In this document: piece by piece, positions 1-9,609 of the stretch | Layout of the letters: each line of letters begins with the position of its first letter | Numbering within the stretch: the stretch's first letter is position 1 | Source of the DNA: Rhodococcus opacus | GTDB taxonomy: Bacteria; Actinomycetota; Actinomycetes; Mycobacteriales; Mycobacteriaceae | Assembly: GCF_012396235.1 (NCBI RefSeq) | Contig: NZ_JAAXPA010000009.1 | Span: forward strand, 1 to 64,000 | Length of the DNA: 64,000 nucleotides | Reading direction: 5' to 3' | Position numbers and translations under genes: made by a program | Notes under the pieces: generated by a model | What the model was told of the DNA's origin: nothing | Seen by the model: the letters and a program-made list of their open reading frames with translations, nothing else | The model's database searches: none

Positions 1-150
1 CGAATCCGTCGCGACAGGACCGCCACCGGCGATCGCGTCGATCAAAGCGTCGTCGCGGCGCACTGCCGCGACGTCCACCGGTGCGTCGTCTCCTGGGAGA
101 TCGGCATCGGGATTGCCGTTGCGCTTGATGCCCCTAGCCAAACCTCTCAC
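1..150 (-). CDS. rsdA: Anti-sigma-D factor RsdA, N-terminal 50 codons (truncated by window edge)
   Basis: The reading frame opens with GTG and runs off the window edge. It contains DVAAVRRDDALIDAIAGG, which resembles the N-terminal segment of RsdA, the membrane anti-sigma factor that binds SigD. The start overlaps the last 17 nt of sigD, so the two are probably translationally coupled, as in the sigD-rsdA pair of mycobacteria. Only the cytoplasmic sigma-binding end is visible; the transmembrane and extracytoplasmic parts lie outside the window. The identification comes from context plus this short motif. Confidence 0.75.
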   Translation of the reverse strand, partial: MRGLARGIKRNGNPDADLPGDDAPVDVAAVRRDDALIDAIAGGGPVATDS

Positions 151-712
151 CTGCCCTCGTCACTTCTTTTTTCAGTTTCGCGATGGCTCGGTGTTGAGCC
201 ACGCGGACAGCTCCCGCGGTACTACCCACGGCCGCGGCCGTCTCCTCGGCTGACATACCGACCACGAGGCGGAGGATCAAGATCTCCCGGTGCTTTTCCG
301 GCAGCGTGCTCAGCAGTTCGTTCATCTGCCTGCTCGCTTCCGAGTCCAGCGCCCTCTGTTCGGGTCCGTCATCGTTGGCTACGACATCCGGTACTTCGGC
401 GACGGGCTCCGACTTGTTACGGGCGGAGTTCCGATGCGCGTCGGCGACCTTGTGCGCGGCGATCCCGTAGACGAATGCCATGAACGGGCGGCCTTGATCC
501 TCGTAGCGAGGTAAGGCCGTCATCACGGCGAGGCACACTTCCTGTGCCACGTCATCCGCGGAGAGTTGTCCCCTCTCCGCAGCACCGACCCTGGCTCTGC
601 AGTAACGCACAACCAAGGGCCGAATGTTTTCCAGGACCAGAGCTAAAGCGGCCCGGTCACCCTGCGTTGCAGCGGCGACGGCGGAGTCCAACTCCTCGCT
701 CGTATTAGTCAT
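134..712 (-). CDS. sigD: ECF RNA polymerase sigma factor SigD
   Basis: A 192-residue ECF sigma factor. Region 2 contains ADDVAQEVCLAVMTALPRY followed by FVYGIAAHKVADAHR. Region 4 contains REILILRLVVGMSAEETAAA and the helix-turn-helix AVRVAQHRA. Both closely resemble what I recall of mycobacterial SigD. I start at the ATG at 712 because the upstream in-frame TTG at 787 would add a low-complexity leader with no clear ribosome binding site. It overlaps rsdA downstream, which should hold SigD inactive until a signal arrives. In mycobacteria SigD is linked to stationary-phase and starvation responses; that role is inferred here. Confidence 0.9.
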   Translation of the reverse strand: MTNTSEELDSAVAAATQGDRAALALVLENIRPLVVRYCRARVGAAERGQLSADDVAQEVCLAVMTALPRYEDQGRPFMAFVYGIAAHKVADAHRNSARNKSEPVAEVPDVVANDDGPEQRALDSEASRQMNELLSTLPEKHREILILRLVVGMSAEETAAAVGSTAGAVRVAQHRAIAKLKKEVTRAGERFG

Positions 713-871
713 CGTTGCTGAATATCCTGGCGTTACAGTGGCACCTCCCCCGATGGGTGTGCTCCCGCTCTCAGCGGAACACTCCAAGAGTAACGGTGCG
801 GACCGAACGGTATTCGCCCGGATTCGCAGCGATTCGCGCGCAACCCGCCCGTACGGGGCCGACCAGCGGAG

Positions 872-1705
872 TCAGATTCGGAAGCGCCCACCTCGCGCCC
901 TGATGACGGCTTCGCACTCCACACGCACGGCCTCCGCACGTGAGTCGGATGTCACACCACTCAGCAACATCGCAGCTGCCCACTTCAGAGGTATCAAGCC
1001 GTACCGATCGCACCGGTCGAGCACATCCGCGGCAAGCCGTGCCGCCGGACCGTAATCGGGCTCCCCTGTCATCGACGCGCTCCGCAGCAGATCCGATTTG
1101 ACGTGGTGCCGCACAGATCCGGCAGCCTCCGAAATTTCCGCTGCGGTCTCGGCGTGGCGGCGCGCCGAGGCGAAGTCTCCGCCCGCGAGAAACAACTCGG
1201 CGCTCACCCAGTGCCTGCGGACGCGCTGTCGCCACAGTTCGCCGGGAGCACGCTCGTCGAGGTATTCGGAGCACCTGTCGAGCAGCCGCCGGCCCAGTGC
1301 CAGCCGGCCGCACCCCAACGCGTCGGCCGCCAGCCCCGTCATCGCGTCACACCGCGCTTCGTGAACGAGGACGTCGTCGCCGTCGCCGGGACCCGTCCCG
1401 ACGACGGCGAGAGCCCGGCCGTCGAACCCGGACGCCACACCGTGCCAGCCGAGCTGCCTCAGCAACGACGCCTGCGTGCTCCAGGCGAGTGAGACGACCG
1501 CGGGTTCGGCCACCTCTCCGCGCGTCAGTGCGTCCAGCTCTGCGCGGGATCGGGCGTAGTGCCCCCGGGCGCCCCACGCCACCGCTCGCATCCAGCGCTC
1601 GACGGGAACGTCGGACGCCGATAGCGGGCACGCGCCCGGATCGGCGCCGAACGCCGCGCGGATCAACGAATTCGTGGGGTCGGACCGGAGAGTGGAGTCG
1701 GGCAC
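872..1705 (-). CDS. Conserved hypothetical protein, Rv3415c-like
   Basis: A 277-residue protein starting at GTG. It is rich in Ala, Arg and Leu, with repeated helical stretches such as SLAWSTQASLLRQLGWHG and SARRHAETAAEISEAAG that look like TPR or alpha-solenoid repeats. No catalytic motif, signal peptide or membrane segment is visible. It lies upstream of sigD on the same strand, the position held by Rv3415c in M. tuberculosis. A scaffold or protein-interaction role is possible but is inference only. Confidence 0.75.
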   Translation of the reverse strand: MPDSTLRSDPTNSLIRAAFGADPGACPLSASDVPVERWMRAVAWGARGHYARSRAELDALTRGEVAEPAVVSLAWSTQASLLRQLGWHGVASGFDGRALAVVGTGPGDGDDVLVHEARCDAMTGLAADALGCGRLALGRRLLDRCSEYLDERAPGELWRQRVRRHWVSAELFLAGGDFASARRHAETAAEISEAAGSVRHHVKSDLLRSASMTGEPDYGPAARLAADVLDRCDRYGLIPLKWAAAMLLSGVTSDSRAEAVRVECEAVIRARGGRFRI

Positions 1706-1739
1706 GCCGAGATCATCGCATCGTCCGGCCGCTCTGCGG

Positions 1740-2807
1740 TCAGGTGACCGCGGTGACGGCGTCCACCGCCTCGTCCAGCGTGCCCAGCACCGCTATCGAC
1801 CGTGGAAGTGACTGCGTCCGGCATCCGGGGCCGCCCGCGAGCATCGTCAGCCCGGTACGCCGCCGGCGGATCGCCCGCAGGAGAGACGGGAGGGCGCATC
1901 CGGCGGCGGGCAACCACAGGACGATCACGTCCGGCTCGGCGTTGGTCACGGAGGCGAGGAGCGCCGACCGGCACAGTGGCAGCGCCATCCGCGTGTCCAC
2001 CGAGGCAGTGGCCAGGGCGGCGCCCAGTGCCCGGAATTCGAGGCCGTACGGATCGGCGGGAACCGTGTCCTGCGAGTCCGCAGGCACGTGCACGAGCAGG
2101 ACACGGCCACCGCCACCGATCGGCGCGTCCAGCGTCATCGTGGACAGAATCCCTGCGACGCATTCGGCGAAGACGCGGACACTCGCAGCGGCGGCGTCCG
2201 AATTCCTGCCCTCGTCCGCCCATTCGAGCACCGGAACGACCAGGGTCGTCCACATGGAGCTGAATCCCCGCTCCGCGACGGCCCGCACGATGATCCGCCG
2301 GATGGTCACGACGTCTCGCGCCAGCAGCGCACCCGATAAATTCCGGACGGATGCCTCGGCGCCACCGAGGCCGGAAAAAGGTGACAAAAGGTTCGACGGG
2401 TCTGTTTTCATCCCGTTCACCGAGTTGTCACCCAGATTTTTCACAACCGGTCGGCGGTCGCTTTCTGACGAATACGTAGCCATTGCGTTAATCGCATATC
2501 TCGCGGCCTCCGCGGAGTTTGCACCACCGTCCAGCGCATGTTGCATGCATTCGAGCCGGGCGACGTCGCGCGGCGTGTACCGCCGGTGACTTCCCTGCAC
2601 GTGAACGGAGGGCCCGATGCCGTATCTGCGGTCCCAGGTGCGGAGCGTCGACGGAGCCACCCCGAGCTTTCTGGCCAGGGCCGATACCGAGATCGTGGGT
2701 CCCTCGTCCGGGGATCCGGAAGAGGGCTGGGTTTCTGGCTCCGCGGGCTGGGGCACCCGGACATCGTTACCCGCGCCCCGGGGTCTTTCAACCCGAAACG
2801 GAATCAC
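1740..2807 (-). CDS. MerR-like transcriptional regulator with degenerate cobalamin-binding-like C-terminal domain
   Basis: An N-terminal MerR-type winged helix-turn-helix (about residues 38-90) reads SVSALARKLGVAPSTLRTWDRRYGIGP then GSHRRYTPRDVARLE. Residues about 135-340 look like the helical cap plus Rossmann-type fold of CarH/LitR B12 regulators (VLLVHVP, then VIVLWLP). Where B12-binding relatives carry an acidic-x-His motif I read ADSQD, so cobalamin binding is doubtful. The gene is transcribed away from whiB3 and shares its upstream region, so it may regulate whiB3. The start is uncertain: the GTG used has no clear ribosome binding site, and an internal GTG follows about 16 codons later. 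Confidence 0.75.
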   Translation of the reverse strand: MIPFRVERPRGAGNDVRVPQPAEPETQPSSGSPDEGPTISVSALARKLGVAPSTLRTWDRRYGIGPSVHVQGSHRRYTPRDVARLECMQHALDGGANSAEAARYAINAMATYSSESDRRPVVKNLGDNSVNGMKTDPSNLLSPFSGLGGAEASVRNLSGALLARDVVTIRRIIVRAVAERGFSSMWTTLVVPVLEWADEGRNSDAAAASVRVFAECVAGILSTMTLDAPIGGGGRVLLVHVPADSQDTVPADPYGLEFRALGAALATASVDTRMALPLCRSALLASVTNAEPDVIVLWLPAAGCALPSLLRAIRRRRTGLTMLAGGPGCRTQSLPRSIAVLGTLDEAVDAVTAVT

Positions 2808-2884
2808 GGAACCGCGGGAAAGTAAATATTTTCCAGGTTAACTTTCAGTTCGTGGGATATGTAAATCGCCACTGTGAACAACTA

Positions 2885-2914
2885 TTGACGCGATTTCACA
2901 ACCGACTCTACGGT
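2885..2914 (+). promoter_or_regulatory. Candidate whiB3 promoter
   Basis: TTGACG and TACGGT are separated by 18 nt, a housekeeping-sigma-like arrangement, about 90 nt upstream of the whiB3 start. The surrounding stretch (about 2820-2890) is unusually AT-rich for this genome, as expected for a regulated divergent promoter region. Confidence 0.4.
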
Positions 2915-3004
2915 TAGCGACGTGAATGATTCAGTGGCTTGAACGTACCTACGAGCCCACGGTCCGCTCGTCGCCCGAGGCGAGCTTGCAGCTAAGGAGT
3001 CCAC

Positions 3005-3298
3005 ATGCCTGCACCCAACCACCTGCCCGGCCCGAACGCCGATATCTGGGATTGGCAGATGCACGGACTGTGCCGCGGGGTCGACTCCTCGATGTTCTTC
3101 CATCCCGACGGAGAGCGTGGCCGAGCTCGTGCGCAGCGAGAGACCCGGGCCAAGGAAATGTGCAGACGCTGCCCGGTCCTCGCCCAGTGCCGCAATCACG
3201 CCCTGAGCGTGTCCGAACCGTACGGGATCTGGGGCGGAATGTCCGAGACGGAACGCGAGATGCACGCCCGGCACAGACGCGGCCGGATAGCAGTCTGA
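3005..3298 (+). CDS. whiB3: WhiB-family iron-sulfur transcription factor WhiB3
   Basis: A 97-residue Wbl protein with the four Fe-S cysteines C23, C53, C56 and C62 (C-X29-C-X2-C-X5-C) and the beta-turn GIWGG at 74-78. A short basic tail (RHRRGR) probably contacts DNA. The N-terminus (LPGPNADIW) and HPDGERGRAR match WhiB3 rather than other paralogues. An AAGGAG ribosome binding site lies 5 nt before the ATG. WhiB3 is a redox-responsive [4Fe-4S] regulator that works with the primary sigma factor; in mycobacteria it controls lipid and redox metabolism. Confidence 0.93.
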   Translation: MPAPNHLPGPNADIWDWQMHGLCRGVDSSMFFHPDGERGRARAQRETRAKEMCRRCPVLAQCRNHALSVSEPYGIWGGMSETEREMHARHRRGRIAV

Positions 3299-3319
3299 CC
3301 GCTCGACCACACTCACCGG

Positions 3320-3347
3320 GGAACCCTCGTCGCCGCACGGGGGTTCC
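3320..3347 (+). terminator. Hairpin terminator after whiB3
   Basis: GGAACCC and GGGTTCC form a 7-bp stem about 20 nt after the whiB3 stop. No U-tract follows, as with most hairpins in this window. Confidence 0.5.
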
Positions 3348-3427
3348 TCTCGTCACATCGGCACCCTCCCACCCATCCACCGCGACGCGGTCTCCGAATG
3401 CCTACCGGCTGGAGGAGATGAGTGGAT

Positions 3428-4096
3428 GTGCACGCTACCGTGGTTCTCGATGAACCGAGACGAGTGCCGGTGACGAACCCCGAGGGCAACACTCCAGCAG
3501 AAGACGTGTGTTCGGCGGACGCAGCCGGGGCACACGGGGCCCGGACCACCGAATCCGCGGAACTGTACGAGACCATGGCCCGCGTCGCGAACGGGGACGC
3601 CGACGCTTTCGCCGAACTCTACGACCGGACGAGCGCCCGGGTCCACGGCATGGTCCTGCGGGTCCTGCGGGATCCCGGGTACGCGGAGGAGACGACGCAG
3701 GAAGTCTTCCTCCAGGCGTGGCGCACCGCGTCCAACTTCGATCCGGCCCGCGGTTCCGTCCTGTCCTGGCTGATGACGCTCGCGCACCGCCGTGCGGTCG
3801 ACCGCGTGCGGTCCGAGCAGGCCGGCACCGACCGCGAGGCGCTCTACGAGACCACCAACATCGCAGGGCCGTTCGACCACGTCACCGAGGAGGTGACCCG
3901 CCGGCTCGAGCATCAATCGGTGCTCGTCTGCCTCGACTCGCTCACGGACACCCAACGTGAGTCCGTCGCGATGGCGTACTACGACGGCCGCACCTACCGA
4001 GAGGTCGCCTCCCAGCTGGGGGTCGCCCTGTCCACGGTGAAGACGCGCATCCGTGACGGATTGACGCGTCTTCGCGGGTGCCTGGGAGGTCTGTGA
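3428..4096 (+). CDS. sigK: ECF sigma factor, SigK family
   Basis: An ECF sigma factor of about 222 residues. Region 2 contains FAELYDRTSARVHGMVLRVL, EETTQEVFLQAWR and SWLMTLAHRRAVDRVR. Region 4 contains DTQRESVAMAYYDGRTYREVA and STVKTRIRDGL. The partner RskA-type anti-sigma gene starts 1 nt after the stop. GGAGGAG at 3411-3417 sits 10 nt before the GTG chosen here; a GTG 6 nt earlier and a GTG at 3464 are alternatives. In mycobacteria SigK controls a small set of secreted antigens under redox control through RskA; the local regulon is unknown. Confidence 0.88.
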   Translation: MHATVVLDEPRRVPVTNPEGNTPAEDVCSADAAGAHGARTTESAELYETMARVANGDADAFAELYDRTSARVHGMVLRVLRDPGYAEETTQEVFLQAWRTASNFDPARGSVLSWLMTLAHRRAVDRVRSEQAGTDREALYETTNIAGPFDHVTEEVTRRLEHQSVLVCLDSLTDTQRESVAMAYYDGRTYREVASQLGVALSTVKTRIRDGLTRLRGCLGGL

Positions 4097-4097
4097 C

Positions 4098-4817
4098 ATG
4101 AACGACGAACTCGTGGGCATGGCGTACCCGTACGCACTCGATGCGCTCGACGACAGGGAGCGCCGCGAACTCGACACCGATCTCGCCACCGCCGACGAGG
4201 ACACCCGCTCCACCTTCACCGACGAGGTCCGGCGGATCCGGGAAGCTTTCGCGGTGGTGAGCGCGGTGGGAGCCGTAGAACCCCCGCCCCGGGTGCGGAC
4301 TCGAGTCCTCGACGAAGTCCGGCACTCCGCCGCCGGGCCGACGTCGCTGACCGAACGCCGCTCCCGCCGGCGTCGCTGGCAGATCGCCGTCGCCGCTGCC
4401 GCGGCAGTCGGGGTGCTCGCCGGCGGGACGGTGATCGTCCGGCAGCTCACGGAAGGTCCGTCGCCGACTGTGGCGGAGCAGGTTCTCGACGCCTCCGACG
4501 TGCACTCGTCGACGAGTGCGATTGCCGCCGGCGGGTCCGCGACCGCCAACTACTCGAAGTCGCAGGACGCCGTGGTGTTCGTGCTGGACGGTGTCGCCCC
4601 GCCCAGCGCCGACACCGTGTACCAGCTGTGGTTGATGCCCGCATCCGGGGACGCGCCCGTGCCCGCGGGAACCATCTCTCCCGGAGAGATGCAGCCGACC
4701 ACGACGGTCGTCCTCGACGACGTGGGGTCGATGTCGAAGCTGGCCGTCACCGTCGAACCGCCCGGAGGATCTCCCCAGCCGACGTCGGAACCGTTCGCGG
4801 TGCTGCAACTGAGCTGA
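4098..4817 (+). CDS. rskA: Membrane anti-sigma-K factor RskA
   Basis: A 239-residue single-pass protein. The N-terminal cytoplasmic part (1-90, starting MNDELVGMAYPYALDALDD) matches the sigma-binding region of RskA. A transmembrane helix spans about 94-114. The extracytoplasmic part contains VYQLWLMPASGD and PTSEPFAVLQLS, typical of the anti-sigma-K domain. It is separated from sigK by one nucleotide. Regulated intramembrane proteolysis is the known release mechanism for this family. Confidence 0.9.
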   Translation: MNDELVGMAYPYALDALDDRERRELDTDLATADEDTRSTFTDEVRRIREAFAVVSAVGAVEPPPRVRTRVLDEVRHSAAGPTSLTERRSRRRRWQIAVAAAAAVGVLAGGTVIVRQLTEGPSPTVAEQVLDASDVHSSTSAIAAGGSATANYSKSQDAVVFVLDGVAPPSADTVYQLWLMPASGDAPVPAGTISPGEMQPTTTVVLDDVGSMSKLAVTVEPPGGSPQPTSEPFAVLQLS

Positions 4818-4840
4818 TCCGGCGCCTGCAGGCAGAAGAA

Positions 4841-4868
4841 ACCCCCGCGCGGTGATCCGCACGGGGGT
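4841..4868. terminator. Bidirectional terminator between rskA and groEL1
   Basis: ACCCCCG and CGGGGGT arms with an inner CGCGG/CCGC pairing form a GC-rich hairpin between two convergent genes, so it can serve both strands. Confidence 0.65.
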
Positions 4869-4914
4869 GTCTTCGCTCGAACGATCGGAGCCCGATCGGT
4901 CGCGACGCCAGAGC

Positions 4915-6609
<1,695 letters not shown>

Positions 6610-6620
6610 TCACGTATGGC

Positions 6621-6920
6621 TTACTTGGAGACGACAGCCAGCACGTCGCGTGCCGACAGGATCAGGTACTCCTGGCCGGCGTACTTGATCTCGGTTCCGC
6701 CGTACTTGGAGTAGATGACCGTGTCACCCTCCTTGACGTCGACCGGGATGCGGTTGCCCTGCTCGTTGACGCGGCCTTCGCCGACTGCGACGACGGTGCC
6801 CTCCTGGGGCTTCTCCTTGGCCGTGTCGGGAATGACCAGGCCGGAGGCAGTCGTCGTCTCAGCCTCGTTGGCCTGGACGAGGATCTTGTCCTCGAGCGGC
6901 TTGATGTTGACGCTCGCCAC
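6621..6920 (-). CDS. groES: 10-kDa co-chaperonin GroES
   Basis: A 99-residue co-chaperonin starting [15 protein letters not shown]. It contains the mobile loop ([21 protein letters not shown]) and ends [23 protein letters not shown] ribosome binding site lies 6 nt before the GTG at 6920, which fixes the start; longer upstream frames are not needed. It caps the GroEL ring during ATP-driven folding and is controlled by the CIRCE element upstream. Confidence 0.96.
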   Translation of the reverse strand: MASVNIKPLEDKILVQANEAETTTASGLVIPDTAKEKPQEGTVVAVGEGRVNEQGNRIPVDVKEGDTVIYSKYGGTEIKYAGQEYLILSARDVLAVVSK

Positions 6921-7043
6921 GATGAGCCCTCCACTTTGGGGTATGCGGATCCGGAGACTTCTCCGGACTCCTGTTTGAGTGTTCCGTTTACGGCACTTCA
7001 CACAGCCCCGTCGTCGCGGGTGCCGGAGCTCGATCGGCGCCAC

Positions 7044-7070
7044 TTGGCACTCTATACGTGAGAGTGCCAA
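7044..7070. promoter_or_regulatory. CIRCE operator (HrcA binding site)
   Basis: TTGGCACTC-N9-GAGTGCCAA is a perfect 9-9-9 inverted repeat. It differs from the canonical CIRCE half-site (TTAGCACTC) by one symmetric base. It lies about 125 nt before groES, where HrcA represses groESL until heat shock. Confidence 0.93.
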
Positions 7071-7077
7071 CGCTCAA
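7051..7077 (-). promoter_or_regulatory. Candidate groES promoter overlapped by CIRCE
   Basis: On the minus strand TTGAGC and TATAGA are 15 nt apart, and the CIRCE repeat covers the -10 and the spacer. HrcA bound there would block RNA polymerase. The spacer is short, so the exact -35 is uncertain. Confidence 0.4.
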
Positions 7078-7150
7078 GGAGAAGGGGGTGGTAGACCGCG
7101 CCGAGCCGAATATCGGCCTGTCTCACGGGTCGTCACCTAAGGTTCCTCTG

Positions 7151-8869
7151 GTGTCTGACATCACTCGGCGTAAATTCCTGACATTTGCCGGACTCGGGGC
7201 GATCGGGGCAGTGGGATTCGAAGCACGCCCGTGGGGGTTGCAGTACGCGGGCGCGGCGCCGCTTCCCACGTCCGGGGCCGGCACCACCCTCGAAGCGGTG
7301 GCCGTCCCCCTCGGCGACTCCGGCTACCGCAGGCTCGGCGCGGGACCGGGGTGGCCGACCATCGTTCGCACGGAACTCGCCGAGGCCCGCAGCGGGCGCG
7401 AGGACCGGCGCACCGCCCTCGCCTCCCTCGTCCAGCTCACGGACGTCCACCTGGTCGACGCCCAGTCCCCGATGCGTTTCGAATACGTGCACCCCTTCAC
7501 GGGGTCCGCGTTCCGCCCGCACGAGACACTCACCGCCCAGGGTCTCGTCGCCCTCGTCGCACGGGTCAACGCGCTCGCATCCGGCCCGCATACCCAGCGC
7601 CCGTTCGACGCGGTCGTGAGCACCGGCGACAACACCGACAACAAGGAATTCGCCGAACTCGGCTGGTTCCTCACCGCGCTCAACGGCGGCACCATCGTCC
7701 CCAACACGGGCGCACCCGACCGCTACGAAGGCGTGCAGAACTCGGGCGCCGATCTGTACTGGAACCCGGAGTCGTCCATCCAGGACATGTACAAGAAGGC
7801 CGGGTTCCCCGAGATACCCGGCCTGCTCGGCGCGGCGATCTCTCCCGTCACGAGCCCCGGCCTCCGCACCCCCTGGTATTGCGTCTTCGGCAATCACGAC
7901 GACTCGGTGCAGGGCACCGTCCCGAGCGGCATCCCACCGCTCGAAGCCATGTACACCGGTTCGCTGAAGTTCGAGGTCCCGGGATCGCCGGAAGAGGCGA
8001 AGACGGTCGACATCGCCACCAGGTTCGATCCCGGCGCCATTCCCGCCGCCCTGTCCGCGATCACGACCCCCGCGCGGGTCGTCACACCCGACCCCGCACG
8101 CGCGCCGTTCACTCCCCGCCAGTTCATCGCCGCACACCTGGACCCGGCCAACACCGGCCCCGGACCGGTCGGTCACGGCTTCGCACCTGATGCCGGCGAG
8201 ACCGGGATCGGCTACTACTCGTTCGAGATCGCACCCGGCGTGGTCGGCATCAGCATGGATTCCACCAACCGCGCGGGGTTCGTCGACGGCTCGCTCGGTG
8301 CTGCGCAGTTCCGGTGGATCGAGGACACCCTGGTGGCCGGCAGCAGCCGGTACTTCGACACGGCGGGCAACCCGGTGTCCCAGGTACGCAACGACACCTG
8401 GTTCGTCCTGTTCAGTCACCACACCAGCGGCAGCATGGACAACGTCGTCCCCGACCCCTCCGCCCCGGCCGAACCCCGGATCCGGGGTTCGCGACTGGTG
8501 GATCTGCTGCACCGATTCCCGAACGTCCTCGCCTGGGTCAACGGGCACACCCACGAGAACCAGATCACACCGTGGCCCGGATCGACTCCGGAGCAGTCGT
8601 TCTGGGAGATCAACACGGCCTCGCACATCGACTTCCCCCAGCACGGGCGGATCATCGAGGTGGTCGACAACGTCGACGGAACCGTGTCGCTGCTCACGAC
8701 GCTGTTCGAGGCCGACAGCCCCTACTCCGTCGACCACACCGATCTCTCACCGCTCGGGTTGGCGTCGCTGTACCGGGAGTTGTCGTTCAACGACATTCAC
8801 GCGGACCCCGACCTGCTCGGCGGGACACCCGACCGGAACGTCGAACTGGTACTGGCGTCGGGTCGCTAG
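7151..8869 (+). CDS. Tat-exported calcineurin-like metallophosphoesterase (PPA1498/TIGR03767-type)
   Basis: A protein of about 572 residues with a twin-arginine signal, ITRRKFLTFAGLGAIGA, at residues 4-20. Calcineurin-type metal motifs appear in order: QLTDVHLVD, VVSTGDNTDN, FGNHDD, FSHHTSG and NGHTHEN. I start at GTG 7151 so that the Tat motif is N-terminal; a GTG at 7058 lies inside the CIRCE repeat and is unlikely. It should hydrolyse a phosphoester outside the membrane; the substrate is unknown. It ends tail to tail with the channel gene, sharing a CTAG stop. Confidence 0.88.
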   Translation: MSDITRRKFLTFAGLGAIGAVGFEARPWGLQYAGAAPLPTSGAGTTLEAVAVPLGDSGYRRLGAGPGWPTIVRTELAEARSGREDRRTALASLVQLTDVHLVDAQSPMRFEYVHPFTGSAFRPHETLTAQGLVALVARVNALASGPHTQRPFDAVVSTGDNTDNKEFAELGWFLTALNGGTIVPNTGAPDRYEGVQNSGADLYWNPESSIQDMYKKAGFPEIPGLLGAAISPVTSPGLRTPWYCVFGNHDDSVQGTVPSGIPPLEAMYTGSLKFEVPGSPEEAKTVDIATRFDPGAIPAALSAITTPARVVTPDPARAPFTPRQFIAAHLDPANTGPGPVGHGFAPDAGETGIGYYSFEIAPGVVGISMDSTNRAGFVDGSLGAAQFRWIEDTLVAGSSRYFDTAGNPVSQVRNDTWFVLFSHHTSGSMDNVVPDPSAPAEPRIRGSRLVDLLHRFPNVLAWVNGHTHENQITPWPGSTPEQSFWEINTASHIDFPQHGRIIEVVDNVDGTVSLLTTLFEADSPYSVDHTDLSPLGLASLYRELSFNDIHADPDLLGGTPDRNVELVLASGR

Positions 8870-9402
8870 ACCCGGCGCCTGCGGGCCCAGTCGACGGCCG
8901 CGACGACCGCGCGGATGCCGACGCCGAGAAGGATCAGATTTCCGATGATCTGCACACTCACGACGGCTCGCGACGGATCGGTCGTCGCGGCGATGTCGCC
9001 GAACCCGACGGTCGAGAAGACGGTGAGCGAGAAGTACAACGCACCCATCCGCGTGAGGGGCTCGGTGAAGTAACCCGGATCACTTTCGGACATCAGGCAA
9101 TATCCTGCCGAGAACCCGAGCAGGTAGAGCGGCAGGATCAGGGCCAGCGCCTCGATCGCCTGGAGCGCCGGTACGTCGGACTTGACGATCCGCCAGATCT
9201 GCCAGGCCGCGACGAGCGCGACCACGAGCAAGCCGCCCGCCAGGAAGAACAGGGCGGACACTTCCCCGAGCGACGTCCACGGCAGGGCGAAGTAGACCAC
9301 CGTGCACAGGAAGACGGTGACCAGCGGGCGCAGAACTGCACGCAGCAGAAGCCGTCGGCGCTCACGTCTCGTGAGGTTGCGAAAATCGCTGGCGCGTCGC
9401 AT
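8866..9402 (-). CDS. Two-pore-helix-type potassium channel protein
   Basis: A 178-residue membrane protein with hydrophobic segments at about 22-41, 48-70, 83-104 and 145-169. A pore loop near 118-139 holds the selectivity filter TVGFGD. The basic N-terminus (RRERRRLLL) is probably cytoplasmic. No RCK or nucleotide-binding domain is present, so gating cannot be predicted. It belongs to the ion-channel family Pfam calls Ion_trans_2. Its stop overlaps that of the convergent phosphoesterase. Confidence 0.88.
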   Translation of the reverse strand: MRRASDFRNLTRRERRRLLLRAVLRPLVTVFLCTVVYFALPWTSLGEVSALFFLAGGLLVVALVAAWQIWRIVKSDVPALQAIEALALILPLYLLGFSAGYCLMSESDPGYFTEPLTRMGALYFSLTVFSTVGFGDIAATTDPSRAVVSVQIIGNLILLGVGIRAVVAAVDWARRRRV

Positions 9403-9609
9403 CAGATTCCTTTGGACAACTGTGCAGGTGAGACCGGATATCGAGCGCCATCCTCGTCTCCCGGGGCCGGAAGTCGGGAGCGAAATCCGTTTGTTTTCTG
9501 TAACGTTCAGATAACAGTCGCCGATTCAACGGGCAGGGATTCCCCGCTGAACAGGGCGTTCCGACAGAGACAGCAGGTCACGCGTCGAAAACGTGAGGGG
9601 GTGTGTGAG

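Noticed and set aside
7058..7150. GTG at 7058 as start of the Tat phosphoesterase
   Set aside because: It lies inside the CIRCE repeat and would bury the twin-arginine motif about 36 residues from the N-terminus. GTG 7151 gives a normal Tat signal.
8314..9609. Long open frame upstream of the Hsp70-like gene
   Set aside because: It runs through the phosphoesterase and channel genes in a shadow frame. The ATG at 9610 with GAGGGG upstream is the credible start.
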